64,000 nt of DNA, from positions 54,451 to 118,450 of the forward strand of contig CASENS010000088.1 of NCBI GenBank assembly GCA_949289345.1, written 5' to 3'. The DNA is from an uncultured Bacteroides sp. (GTDB lineage: Bacteria; Bacteroidota; Bacteroidia; Bacteroidales; Bacteroidaceae). This document shows positions 52,451 through 61,326 of the stretch, one piece after another (within the stretch, counting starts at the first letter, position 1; each line of letters starts with the position of its first letter). The translations under genes were made by a program, and so were the position numbers. The notes beneath the pieces are model-generated. The model was given only the letters and a program-made list of their open reading frames with translations. It ran no database searches and was not told the origin of the DNA.

Positions 52451-55210
52451 ATGATGAACAAGAGATTGCTAACTTATCTCATGGCCTTGGGCATATGCGG
52501 TTCCATAAGTGCGCAAACCGTAACGTGGCCTGAAATAAAGACAGAAGCCAAAGCTTCCGCCCGTTGGTGGTGGATGGGAAGTGCGGTAGACGAAGAAAAC
52601 TTAACCCGTAATTTGGAGGAATATGCCCGTGCTGGCATGGGTTCTATGGAGATTACTCCCATTTATGGCGTACAGGGTAACGAAGCACGCGACATAGACT
52701 TCCTCTCACCCCGCTGGATGGAAGTGTTACGCTATACGGAAAGCGAAGCTGCCCGATTGGGTATGCTTATCGATATGAACACAGGCACCGGATGGCCCTT
52801 TGGCGGGCCGGAAGTTTCCATTGAGGATGCCGCCTGCCGTTTGCTCATTGAAGAATATCATTTAAAGGAAGGGCAACGTCTGGAGCAGAAGATTGAGACC
52901 TCGGACGAGAAGCAAAAAAACTGCGCCACATTGGAGCGCCTGATGGCTTTCTCCTCGGACGGAAAATGCTTGGACTTGACCGGCAAAGTAAAGGACGGAA
53001 AATTGAATTGGAAGACTCCGAAAGGTGAATGGCGCTTGATAGCCGCCTTTTGCGGCAAAACATTTCAGCAGGTGAAGCGTGCGGCTCCTGGTGGCGAGGG
53101 ATATGTGATGAACCACTTTTCGCACGGAGCGGTCGAACGCTATCTGGCACGTTTCGACAAAGCCTTTGAAGAAACGGATACAAAGGTTTTTCCGCACAAT
53201 TTCTTTAATGATTCGTACGAAGTCTATGGGGCAGACTGGACGAGCGGATTGTTCGACGAATTTCTGGCCCGCCGGGGATATAAATTGGAAGAGCATTTGC
53301 CGGAGTTCCTTCTGGAAGATGACGAACGCACGGATGAAGCTCGCCGCATCATCTCAGACTATCGCGAGACGCTAGGCGAGATGCTACGTGAGAATTTCAC
53401 TGCCCAGTGGACAGATTGGGCACACAAGCATGGTTCCAAGACCCGTAATCAAGCACATGGTTCTCCTGGCAATCTGATAGATATTTATGCTACAGTAGAT
53501 GTGCCCGAGTGCGAGGGTTTCGGCTTGTCGGACTTCGGCATCAAAGGCTTGCGTAAGGACTCCTTGACCCGCCCCAACGATTCTGACCTGTCCATGTTGA
53601 AGTATGCCTCTTCAGCCGCCCATATCTCTGGCAAAACACTTACCTCGTCAGAAACATTTACCTGGCTCACCGAGCACTTCCGTACCTCCCTTTCACAATG
53701 CAAACCAGACCTTGACTTGATGTTCATCTCGGGAGTCAACCATACCTTCTTCCACGGTACTACCTACTCGCCCGCTGATGCGGCTTGGCCCGGGTGGAAA
53801 TTTTATGCTACGGTGGATATGAGTCCCACGAACAACATCTGGCGTGATGCTTCGGCTTTTTTCGACTACATCGCCCGATGCCAGAGTTTCTTGCAGATGG
53901 GCAAGCCGGACAATGATTTCCTGGTTTATTTGCCCGTATATGACATGTGGCAGGAGCAAGGCGGACGACTCCTGATGTTTGACATTCACAAGATGGCCGA
54001 ACGCGCACCTCGTTTTATTGAGGCCGTACACCGTATCAACGATGCCGGCTATGACATGGACTACATTTCCGATAATTTTGTCCGCACCTTAACCTATAGG
54101 GATGGGGAGCTTGAAACTTCGGGTGGAAGCCGCTATAAAGCTTTGGTAGTGCCCGGTGCCCGTTTGATGCCTGCTGATGTATTGGCCAAATTGCTTCAAC
54201 TGGCCAAGGAGGGAGCTACGATTGTCTTCCTTGACCGATATCCAGAAGACGTGCCCGGCTATGGGAATCTGGAAATACGCCGTGCTGACTTCAAGAAAAC
54301 ATGGAGTGAAATAGAAGCTTTACAAAAATCCGGCAAAGGCCATATCCTTTTCGGCACTGACTATGCTAAAACCCTGGCGCAAACATCAGCTATACCCGAA
54401 GCTATGAAAACGGCCTTTGACTTGAGTTGCATCCGCCGCACCAATGCCGATGGATATCATTATTTTATCTCAGCCTTGACCGATAAGGATACAGAGGCAT
54501 GGATACCCCTCTCCGTAAAAGCACGTTCGGTAATGTTTTACAATCCTATGAATGCTACTTCTGGCAAAGCCCGCATCCGCCAAAGCGTAGATAAGACGGA
54601 AGTGTTCGTCCAGTTACGGTCGGGAGAATCAGTCATCTTGAAGACTTTTACTGAAGCTGACGTACAAGTGCCTGCTTGGGCTTATACTACCCCTGCGAAC
54701 AAGGCCGTACAATTGGATGGCAAGTGGGGCTTACGCTTTGTTCAGAGCGCCCCGAAAGTAGCCAATGTGCCTGACTCCGTATTCTTAGGTTCATGGACAG
54801 ATTTAGATTTCGATGGTTCACACGCTACGATGGGCACAGCTTGCTATAGCGCCACCTTCACCTTGGACAATCCGGCCTCATATGCCGATTGGGAGCTCGT
54901 TCTGGGCGATGTCCGCGAGAGTGCCCGTGTTCGCATCAACGGAATAGAGGTGGCAACTCTTTGGGCAGTGCCCTTCCGTTGCAATATAGGAAAATATCTT
55001 CGTCCAGGCAAGAATGTGCTTGAAGTCGAGGTCACCAACCTTCCCGCCAATCGTATCTCCTACATGGATAAGCGAGGCGTGAAGTGGCGTATCTTCAAGG
55101 ATATCAACATTGCTGCCTTAGGCTACAAAAAAGGTGATTATGCGGGATGGGCACCTGTGCCAAGCGGTTTGTTGGGGCCGGTGAAATTGATACCGCTGAA
55201 GGTTGAGTAA
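52451..55210 (+). CDS. GH106 alpha-L-rhamnosidase, exported
   Basis: This 919-aa protein is a GH106-type enzyme that releases L-rhamnose from rhamnogalacturonan fragments. After the signal peptide (LLTYLMALGICGSISAQ) come SARWWWMGSAVDEENLTRNLEEYARAGMGSMEI split by family-typical residues, GTGWPFGGP, NFFNDSYEVYGADWT and SSETFTWLTEH, with acidic residues suited to catalysis. The C-terminal part has a galactose-binding-like domain (GDVRESARVRINGIEVATLWAVP). It lies between the GH105 and PL11 genes. Confidence 0.88.
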   Translation: MMNKRLLTYLMALGICGSISAQTVTWPEIKTEAKASARWWWMGSAVDEENLTRNLEEYARAGMGSMEITPIYGVQGNEARDIDFLSPRWMEVLRYTESEAARLGMLIDMNTGTGWPFGGPEVSIEDAACRLLIEEYHLKEGQRLEQKIETSDEKQKNCATLERLMAFSSDGKCLDLTGKVKDGKLNWKTPKGEWRLIAAFCGKTFQQVKRAAPGGEGYVMNHFSHGAVERYLARFDKAFEETDTKVFPHNFFNDSYEVYGADWTSGLFDEFLARRGYKLEEHLPEFLLEDDERTDEARRIISDYRETLGEMLRENFTAQWTDWAHKHGSKTRNQAHGSPGNLIDIYATVDVPECEGFGLSDFGIKGLRKDSLTRPNDSDLSMLKYASSAAHISGKTLTSSETFTWLTEHFRTSLSQCKPDLDLMFISGVNHTFFHGTTYSPADAAWPGWKFYATVDMSPTNNIWRDASAFFDYIARCQSFLQMGKPDNDFLVYLPVYDMWQEQGGRLLMFDIHKMAERAPRFIEAVHRINDAGYDMDYISDNFVRTLTYRDGELETSGGSRYKALVVPGARLMPADVLAKLLQLAKEGATIVFLDRYPEDVPGYGNLEIRRADFKKTWSEIEALQKSGKGHILFGTDYAKTLAQTSAIPEAMKTAFDLSCIRRTNADGYHYFISALTDKDTEAWIPLSVKARSVMFYNPMNATSGKARIRQSVDKTEVFVQLRSGESVILKTFTEADVQVPAWAYTTPANKAVQLDGKWGLRFVQSAPKVANVPDSVFLGSWTDLDFDGSHATMGTACYSATFTLDNPASYADWELVLGDVRESARVRINGIEVATLWAVPFRCNIGKYLRPGKNVLEVEVTNLPANRISYMDKRGVKWRIFKDINIAALGYKKGDYAGWAPVPSGLLGPVKLIPLKVE

Positions 55211-55224
55211 AGCAATGGGGTATC

Positions 55225-55239
55225 CCACTACCTTAGTGG
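55225..55239. repeat. Single palindrome matching the rhaT-rhaD array unit in reverse
   Basis: CCACTACCTTAGTGG, 15 bases after the GH106 stop, is the exact reverse complement of CCACTAAGGTAGTGG at 61210-61224 in the rhaT-rhaD array. No 22-bp neighbours are recognisable, so it may be an eroded array. Confidence 0.6.
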
Positions 55240-55335
55240 TTCTCGTTGCCCTTATTGACTAAACCTCGTAACGTTGGTGGAACATTCTCATCCGATGAGA
55301 GATTAGTTAACATATATAGAAGAAAAATATCAGCA

Positions 55336-57168
55336 ATGAAACGGACGATGATTTTGATTGGCGCCTTGTTGTGTGCCAACTGTTTCCTTCAAGCGCAAGA
55401 CCCGAGGGAGAGGTATTATTATTATGAAGTGCTCGCTCCCCAGCATGAACCGAAACCTTTGGTCGAGGGCTATGCGGAGAGCCGGGTGGTAGAGAACTTA
55501 AATCGAGGTTTGACTGTCGCACCGGGGCAAGATGGAAAGTCTGTTTATCTCAGTTGGCGTCTGTTGGCTTCAGATAGCGTTGATGTAGCTTTCCACGTCT
55601 ATCGTGAAGCGGACGGACATAAAAAGAAACTGACACGAAAGGCTTTGAACACAACATGCGACTTTGTAGACAAAAAACCGGTAGCCCGCGCCACTTATTG
55701 GGTGGAAGCCTGCACAACAGGAATGGAACCTTTTGCTTCGGAGAAATGTGAAGTGGTATTGGCCGACTTGAAGAACTACACTTCCATCCGTTTACACAAC
55801 AACGACCGTGCGGGGAAGGTTGCCTTGGCCGACTTAAATGGCGACGGAGCATACGATTATGTTGTCCGTACACCCGAATCGAATGTCGATCCTGGTACAC
55901 GGGGTGATACGAAAGGCATTACTTATAAAATATCGGCTTATTTGAGTGACGGCACTTATCTGTGGACGTACGACATGGGGGCTGGCATCGAACCGGGTAT
56001 TTGGTATTCGCCTTTTATCGTGTATGACTTTAATGGAGATGGAAAAGCGGAAGTAGCTTTGAAAACCGCTGGTGATGATTTCGTGAAAAACAATCAAGGC
56101 CGCGTATGTGGCGGAGGTGAATACCTGTCTGTCCTTGATGGCATGACGGGTCGGATAATTGACCGCGTGGATTGGCCGGAGCGCAATGACCGCTATGGAA
56201 ACTTGAACCGCCAAAACCGAAATCAGATAGGCATGGCGTATCTGGATGGAAAAACTCCCTACATATTGGCGGCACGTGGCACTTACAAATTGATGGTGGT
56301 AGATGCCTGGATGCTGAAAGATGGCAAACTGGAACGTGCGTGGCGTTGGGACGGTGATGAAGAAAATCCTGTCATCCGCAGCATGGGAGCTCATAGCATG
56401 GTGACGTCAGATGTTGATAATGACGGCCGGGACGAAGTAATGCTAGGCTCATGCATGCTCGATGACAACGGCACTTTGTTGTGGTCTACTGGGCTGGGAC
56501 ATAGCGACAAGGCTTATTTATGCAAATTGCTTCCTGATAGTGAAGGCATGCAAGTATTCATGGTGAGTGAGCCGAAGAAGGAGGACGGGCGTGGCGTATC
56601 TGTAGTGGATGCCGCTACGGGCAAACTCGTATGGAAGATGGGTGGCACTACCTATCACGTAGGCGACGGGATGGTGACCGACTTCGACCCTGCTCATCCC
56701 GGCTTAGAGTGTTTTGCCAGCGAAGACAAGAAAGGAGGAAGTACGGACAAATATCTGCTGACGGCCGACGGACAACGTTTGAATGTGAACAAGGAAGATA
56801 TTCCCGGATGCCGCAACTGGATATGGTGGGATGCCGACTTATTACGCGAAACTTTCAAAGGTGATGATAATCGTTGGGGGGCCGGTTCTTCATCAGATGG
56901 CCGTAAATTAGATATTTGGAAATGGAAAGGTGAAGTACTGGCAGATGGCATCGAAGGTGATATCGTACTGATAGCCGACATGGATGGCGATTGGCGTGAA
57001 GAAGTCGTGACAGCTTTGGATGGTGAGTTGCGAGTATATCGTACAAATATTCCTTCGCACGACCGTCGGATAACCTTGATGCAGGATGCTTTATATCGTA
57101 GCTACATAGCCCATCGCAGCATGGGATATCCACAAGCCCCGGTGCCTTCATTCTATTTAGGTGAATGA
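55336..57168 (+). CDS. PL11 rhamnogalacturonan lyase, exported
   Basis: It cleaves the rhamnose-galacturonate backbone of rhamnogalacturonan I by beta-elimination. The protein is about 610 aa with signal peptide MKRTMILIGALLCANCFLQAQ, which set the start at 55336. The beta-propeller carries Ca-type loops (DLNGDGAYDYV, DFNGDGKAEVALKTA, DVDNDGRDEVML, DMDGDWREEVV). The C-terminal blocks GCRNWIWWDADLLRE and SYIAHRSMGYPQAPVPSFYLGE are typical of the PL11 family. It follows GH106 by 125 bases. Confidence 0.92.
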   Translation: MKRTMILIGALLCANCFLQAQDPRERYYYYEVLAPQHEPKPLVEGYAESRVVENLNRGLTVAPGQDGKSVYLSWRLLASDSVDVAFHVYREADGHKKKLTRKALNTTCDFVDKKPVARATYWVEACTTGMEPFASEKCEVVLADLKNYTSIRLHNNDRAGKVALADLNGDGAYDYVVRTPESNVDPGTRGDTKGITYKISAYLSDGTYLWTYDMGAGIEPGIWYSPFIVYDFNGDGKAEVALKTAGDDFVKNNQGRVCGGGEYLSVLDGMTGRIIDRVDWPERNDRYGNLNRQNRNQIGMAYLDGKTPYILAARGTYKLMVVDAWMLKDGKLERAWRWDGDEENPVIRSMGAHSMVTSDVDNDGRDEVMLGSCMLDDNGTLLWSTGLGHSDKAYLCKLLPDSEGMQVFMVSEPKKEDGRGVSVVDAATGKLVWKMGGTTYHVGDGMVTDFDPAHPGLECFASEDKKGGSTDKYLLTADGQRLNVNKEDIPGCRNWIWWDADLLRETFKGDDNRWGAGSSSDGRKLDIWKWKGEVLADGIEGDIVLIADMDGDWREEVVTALDGELRVYRTNIPSHDRRITLMQDALYRSYIAHRSMGYPQAPVPSFYLGE

Positions 57169-57249
57169 TGATTTGAATTAGAAAAAAACACGACCGATTG
57201 TCATGAAACAATTAAAATTGTCGCTATATTTGTGTGGATTTCATATGCG

Positions 57250-57265
57250 ATGTCAAATCGGACAT
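57250..57265 (+). promoter_or_regulatory. Inverted repeat upstream of rhaB, possible activator site
   Basis: ATGTC-N6-GACAT lies about 43 bases upstream of the -7 element of rhaB. Position and symmetry suit an activator, but no consensus is known to me. Confidence 0.3.
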
Positions 57266-57307
57266 GTTAAATGCCAAAATCAATATATTTAAGAACTTAC
57301 AATCAGC

Positions 57308-57315
57308 TATCTTTG
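57308..57315 (+). promoter_or_regulatory. -7 element of the rha operon
   Basis: TATCTTTG matches TAnnTTTG and lies 29 bases before the rhaB ATG. No -33 TTTG is present at 19-21 bases, which fits a promoter needing an activator such as RhaR. Confidence 0.55.
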
Positions 57316-57344
57316 TAACATTATTAATATAAAAACTAATAGCC

Positions 57345-58805
57345 ATGGAACAATGTTTTTTTGCGGTTGATTTAGGCGCGACCAGTGGCCGTACCATTTT
57401 GGGGAGTTTTACTCCTGAAGGTTTGAAGATGGAAGAAATCAATCGTTTCTCCAATCATTTGATAGAAGTTACCGGACATTATTATTGGGACATCTATGAA
57501 TTGTATCGCAATATCATTGAAGGATTGAAACTTGCCTCCCGTAAAGAAGGGGTGGAAATTGTTTCTATCGGCATCGACACGTGGGGCGTGGATTTTGTCT
57601 GTGTAGGTAAGGATGGCCAGTTCTTACGCCAGCCTTATTCCTATCGTGATCCGCATACGGATGGCGCGCCGGAAGAGTTCTTCTCCCGTGTACCCCGCAA
57701 ACATGTGTATGAACTGACCGGTATCCAGGTGATGAATTTCAATTCCTTATTCCAACTCGATACAATGCGAAGAGCCGGTGATAGTGCCTTGGAGGCAGCC
57801 GATAAGTTCCTCTTTATTCCCGATGCGCTAAGCTACTTGCTAACGGGTGAGATGGTGACCGAATATACCATTGCCACTACAGCCCAGTTGGTAAACGCCG
57901 CCACACGTAAGTTTGAACCGGAATTATTGAACGCACTTGGATTAACGGAGCAGAACTTCGGACGTTTTGTATATCCGGGTGAAAAGATTGGGACGCTTTC
58001 TCCGGAAGTACAACGTATGACGGGGCTGAGTGCCATACCTGTCATAGCCGTAGCTGGACATGACACGGCATCTGCTGTAGCAGCCGTTCCTGCTCAAAAT
58101 CGGAACTTCGCATATTTGAGTAGCGGTACGTGGTCATTGATGGGAATCGAGGCCGATGCGCCTATCATCACGGAAGAGACGGAAGCTTTGAACTATACCA
58201 ATGAAGGAGGGGTAGACGGAACTATCCGTGTGTTGAAGAACATTTGTGGCATGTGGTTGCTGGAGCGTTGTCGTTTGCAATGGGGTGAGACTTCTTATCC
58301 GGAACTGATAGCCGAGGCCGAATCGTGTGAAGCTTTCCGTAGCCTGATTTATCCGGATGATGCGATGTTTGCCAATCCTTCCGACATGCAGCAGGCCATC
58401 CAGGATTATTGCCGGAAGACAAGACAACCTGTGCCGGAGACTCGTGGACAGATTGTGCGTTGTATTTTTGAAAGTCTGTCTTTGCGTTATCGTCAGGTGC
58501 TGGATGCTTTACGTTCTCTGTCTCCACGTCCGTTGGAAACCTTGCATGTCATAGGCGGAGGAAGTCGGAATGACCTTTTGAACCAGTGGACGGCCAATGC
58601 CGTGGGTATTCCGGTAGTGGCAGGTCCGTCTGAGGCAACGGCTATTGGTAATATTATGCTTCAGGCACTTTCAGCCGGTAAAGCGAAGGATATACCTTCC
58701 ATGCGTCGCCTGGTGGCACAATCCATTCCTTTGAAAACGTTCCAACCACAGGATGCCGACCTTTGGGCGGAAGCATATAACCAATTTGAACAAAAAACGA
58801 ACTAA
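57345..58805 (+). CDS. rhaB: Rhamnulokinase
   Basis: It phosphorylates L-rhamnulose at C1. The 486-aa FGGY-family kinase has the N-terminal phosphate motif AVDLGATSGRTILG, IGIDTWGVDFV with the catalytic Asp, HDTASAVAAVP, LSSGTWSLMGIE and HVIGGGSRNDLLNQWTANA. Bacteroides literature calls it rhaK. It is the first gene of the rha operon; rhaA follows after 26 bases. Upstream is a -7 element without a -33 match. Confidence 0.95.
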   Translation: MEQCFFAVDLGATSGRTILGSFTPEGLKMEEINRFSNHLIEVTGHYYWDIYELYRNIIEGLKLASRKEGVEIVSIGIDTWGVDFVCVGKDGQFLRQPYSYRDPHTDGAPEEFFSRVPRKHVYELTGIQVMNFNSLFQLDTMRRAGDSALEAADKFLFIPDALSYLLTGEMVTEYTIATTAQLVNAATRKFEPELLNALGLTEQNFGRFVYPGEKIGTLSPEVQRMTGLSAIPVIAVAGHDTASAVAAVPAQNRNFAYLSSGTWSLMGIEADAPIITEETEALNYTNEGGVDGTIRVLKNICGMWLLERCRLQWGETSYPELIAEAESCEAFRSLIYPDDAMFANPSDMQQAIQDYCRKTRQPVPETRGQIVRCIFESLSLRYRQVLDALRSLSPRPLETLHVIGGGSRNDLLNQWTANAVGIPVVAGPSEATAIGNIMLQALSAGKAKDIPSMRRLVAQSIPLKTFQPQDADLWAEAYNQFEQKTN

Positions 58806-58831
58806 TTATAAACTCTAAAAAATTCATCACC

Positions 58832-60088
58832 ATGAAAGAAGAATTGATTAACAAAGCGTATGCGATAGCCAAAGAACGTTATGCAGCTATCGGTGTAGAT
58901 ACAGACAAAGTATTGGAAACTCTTCAGGGTATCCAGATATCCATGCACTGCTGGCAGACCGACGACGTGGTGGGCTTTGAGCCGAAAGCAGGTGCTCTGT
59001 CGGGCGGAATACAGACTACAGGAAACTATCCGGGCAAGGCTCGCAACATCGACGAGGTGCGCAAGGACTTGGAATTTGCCATGTCGTTGCTGCCCGCCAA
59101 ACAACGTGTTAACCTCCACGAAATCTACGGAGACTTCCAGGGCAAGTTCATCGACCGCGACCAATGCTCCATTGACCAGTTCAAGAGTTGGATGGAGTGG
59201 GCTGATGCACAAGGCATCAAGTTGGACTTCAACTCTTCGTCTTTCTCTCATCCGAAAAGCGGTAACCTCTCCCTTTCCAATCCTGACAAAGGCATCCGCG
59301 ATTTCTGGATTGAACACACGAAACGCTGCCGTGAGATAGCCGAAGAAATCGGAAAGCATCAGGGAGACACTTGTTACATGAACCTGTGGGTGCATGATGG
59401 TAGCAAGGACATCACTCTGAACCGCATGAAGTACCGCGAATTGTTCAATGACTCGCTCGACCAGATATTCGCTGTGAAGTACGACCACATGAAAACCGGT
59501 TTGGAAAGCAAGGTGTTCGGCATCGGACTGGAGCACTATACGGTTGGCTCTAACGAGTTCTGCATGGGTTATGCTACCAAGCATCAGACTTACTTGACCA
59601 TTGATACCGGACACTATCATCCTACCGAAGTGGCTGCTGACAAGGTGTCGTCGGCATTGCTTTTTGTTCCGGGACTTATCCTGCACGTGAGCCGTCCCAT
59701 CCGTTGGGATTCCGACCACGTTACACTGATGGACGATGCCACTACCGAACTGTTCCAAGAACTGGTTCGTTGCGACGCACTCGACCGTACAGCCATTGCG
59801 CTCGACTATTTCGATGCCAGCATCAACCGCATCGGTGCTTATGTCATCGGTACGCGTGCCGCACAGAAGAGTCTGCTCCGCGCTTTGCTCGAACCGCTTG
59901 CAACTTTGCGTAAGTACGAAGCAAACGAACAAGGTTTCCAGCGTCTGGCTCTGCTGGAAGAGTGCAAGTCGCTGCCTTGGAATGCCGTATGGGATATGTT
60001 CTGTTTGAAGAACAATGTGCCGGTAGGTGAAGAATTCATTCCCGAGGTAGAGAAATATGAAGCAGAAGTAACCTCTAAGAGAAACTAA
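58832..60088 (+). CDS. rhaA: L-rhamnose isomerase
   Basis: It converts L-rhamnose to L-rhamnulose. The 418-aa protein has the family blocks IQISMHCWQTDDVVGFEP, GGIQTTGNYPGKARNIDEV split in two, LNLDFNSSSFSHPKSG-like LDFNSSSFSHPKSGNLSLS, WVHDGSKD, LTIDTGHYHPTEVAADKVSS in parts and HVSRPIRWDSDHV, which supply the metal-binding acidic and histidine residues. Named rhaI in some Bacteroides papers. A hairpin separates it from rhaT. Confidence 0.95.
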   Translation: MKEELINKAYAIAKERYAAIGVDTDKVLETLQGIQISMHCWQTDDVVGFEPKAGALSGGIQTTGNYPGKARNIDEVRKDLEFAMSLLPAKQRVNLHEIYGDFQGKFIDRDQCSIDQFKSWMEWADAQGIKLDFNSSSFSHPKSGNLSLSNPDKGIRDFWIEHTKRCREIAEEIGKHQGDTCYMNLWVHDGSKDITLNRMKYRELFNDSLDQIFAVKYDHMKTGLESKVFGIGLEHYTVGSNEFCMGYATKHQTYLTIDTGHYHPTEVAADKVSSALLFVPGLILHVSRPIRWDSDHVTLMDDATTELFQELVRCDALDRTAIALDYFDASINRIGAYVIGTRAAQKSLLRALLEPLATLRKYEANEQGFQRLALLEECKSLPWNAVWDMFCLKNNVPVGEEFIPEVEKYEAEVTSKRN

Positions 60089-60094
60089 GATTCG

Positions 60095-60136
60095 ATGAAG
60101 AATGAAGAATAGCTGTTTCTGTTCTTCATTCTTCAT
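60095..60136 (+). terminator. Hairpin between rhaA and rhaT
   Basis: ATGAAGAATGAAGAA (60095-60109) and TTCTTCATTCTTCAT (60122-60136) form a perfect 15-bp inverted repeat with a 12-base loop, followed by TTTTG. Inside the operon it may attenuate transcription or protect the upstream rhaB-rhaA message. Confidence 0.6.
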
Positions 60137-60151
60137 TTTGAAAATAGCGTT

Positions 60152-61186
60152 ATGGAAATTGTTATAGGACTGTTAATCATTGCTATCGGCGCGTTTTGCC
60201 AATCAAGTTGTTATGTGCCGATTAACAAGATAAAAGACTGGAGTTGGGAATCCTATTGGGTAATCCAAGGCGTGTTTGCCTGGTTGGTATTCCCGTTCTT
60301 AGGCGCATTGTTGGCTGTTCCGTCCGGATACAGTCTTTTCGGTTTGTTTGCCGATGCCCAGACATTGGACATTGCCATGACCATGCTGTTCGGTGTGTTG
60401 TGGGGAGTCGGCGGCTTGACGTTCGGTTTGTCCATGCGTTACTTGGGTGTGGCGTTGGGACAAAGTATTTCATTGGGTACTTGTGCCGGATTGGGTACTA
60501 TTCTGGCGCCGGTCATGCTGAACATCTTCTATCCGGAAGCTCATCATCTGGAGAAGCTGACGGCTTCTGTCATCATCGGTGTGGTGGTGACGCTCATCGG
60601 TATTGCCATCATTGGGGTGGCCGGTAACATGAAGTCGCAGAGCCTGAGCGAGGAGGAGAAGAAGGCTGCCGTGAAGGATTTCAACTTTCCGAAAGGTATC
60701 GCCATTGCTTTGTTGGCAGGCTTCATGAGCGGCTGCTTCAATGTGGGGCTGGAGTTTGGTTCGTCCATCCACTTCGAAGAGTCAGCCGAAATGTTCCGCA
60801 CGTTGCCTGCCACTTTCCTGGTGACGTTGGGAGGTTTTGTGACCAACGCCGTTTATTGCTTCTACCAGAACAGCAAGAACCATACGTGGGGCGACTATCG
60901 CAAGGGGAATGTGTGGGGCAACAACCTCGTGTTCTGCGCTTTGGCCGGTGTGCTTTGGTACAGCCAGTTCTTCGGTCTGGCACTGGGCAAAGGTTTTCTC
61001 ACCGATTCACCCGTATTGTTGACCTTCTCTTTCTGCATCCTGATGGCGCTCAATGTCGTGTTCTCGAACGTGTGGGGCATCATCCTGAAAGAGTGGAAAG
61101 GTTGCTCGCCCAAGACTGTTGTCGTATTGCTGCTTGGTCTGGTGGTACTTATCGTGTCGTCTTTCCTGCCTCAATTGTTGGGATAG
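60152..61186 (+). CDS. rhaT: L-rhamnose/proton symporter
   Basis: This inner-membrane permease (344 aa) imports L-rhamnose with a proton. It has about ten membrane helices in the DMT-like RhaT pattern. Conserved blocks are FCQSSCYVPINKIKDWSWESYW at the start (split by the first helix), LFGVLWGVGGLTFGLSMRYLG and GFMSGCFNVGLEFG. Called rhaP in some Bacteroides papers. It lies 63 bases after rhaA; a palindrome array separates it from rhaD. Confidence 0.93.
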   Translation: MEIVIGLLIIAIGAFCQSSCYVPINKIKDWSWESYWVIQGVFAWLVFPFLGALLAVPSGYSLFGLFADAQTLDIAMTMLFGVLWGVGGLTFGLSMRYLGVALGQSISLGTCAGLGTILAPVMLNIFYPEAHHLEKLTASVIIGVVVTLIGIAIIGVAGNMKSQSLSEEEKKAAVKDFNFPKGIAIALLAGFMSGCFNVGLEFGSSIHFEESAEMFRTLPATFLVTLGGFVTNAVYCFYQNSKNHTWGDYRKGNVWGNNLVFCALAGVLWYSQFFGLALGKGFLTDSPVLLTFSFCILMALNVVFSNVWGIILKEWKGCSPKTVVVLLLGLVVLIVSSFLPQLLG

Positions 61187-61193
61187 ACATCCG

Positions 61194-61281
61194 CATTAGT
61201 GGGTCAAAGCCACTAAGGTAGTGGGTCGGACCGACCCGCTCTGGTCGAGGTAGTCGACCAACTCTAGTCGGGTGAGCCGAC
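61194..61281. repeat. 22-bp-period palindrome array inside the rha operon, unit-specific arms
   Basis: Four consecutive 22-bp units (61194, 61216, 61238 and 61260) each hold a different palindrome: TTAGTGG-N7-CCACTAA, GGGTCGG-A-CCGACCC, GGTCGA-N5-TCGACC and GTCGG-N5-CCGAC. The arms differ but stay complementary within each unit. It occupies most of the 140-base gap between rhaT and rhaD. Confidence 0.82.
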
Positions 61282-61326
61282 GCGCTATTCGTAAACAAAG
61301 TATTTAACAGTTAAAATTATATAGTT

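Noticed and set aside
58802-60136. Long open frame (444 codons) on - opposite rhaA
   Set aside because: Antisense shadow of the well-conserved isomerase gene.
36078-61281. 22-bp arrays as CRISPR arrays
   Set aside because: Repeats are short palindromes with 7-9 base spacers, there are no unique 30-base spacers, and no cas genes occur in the window.
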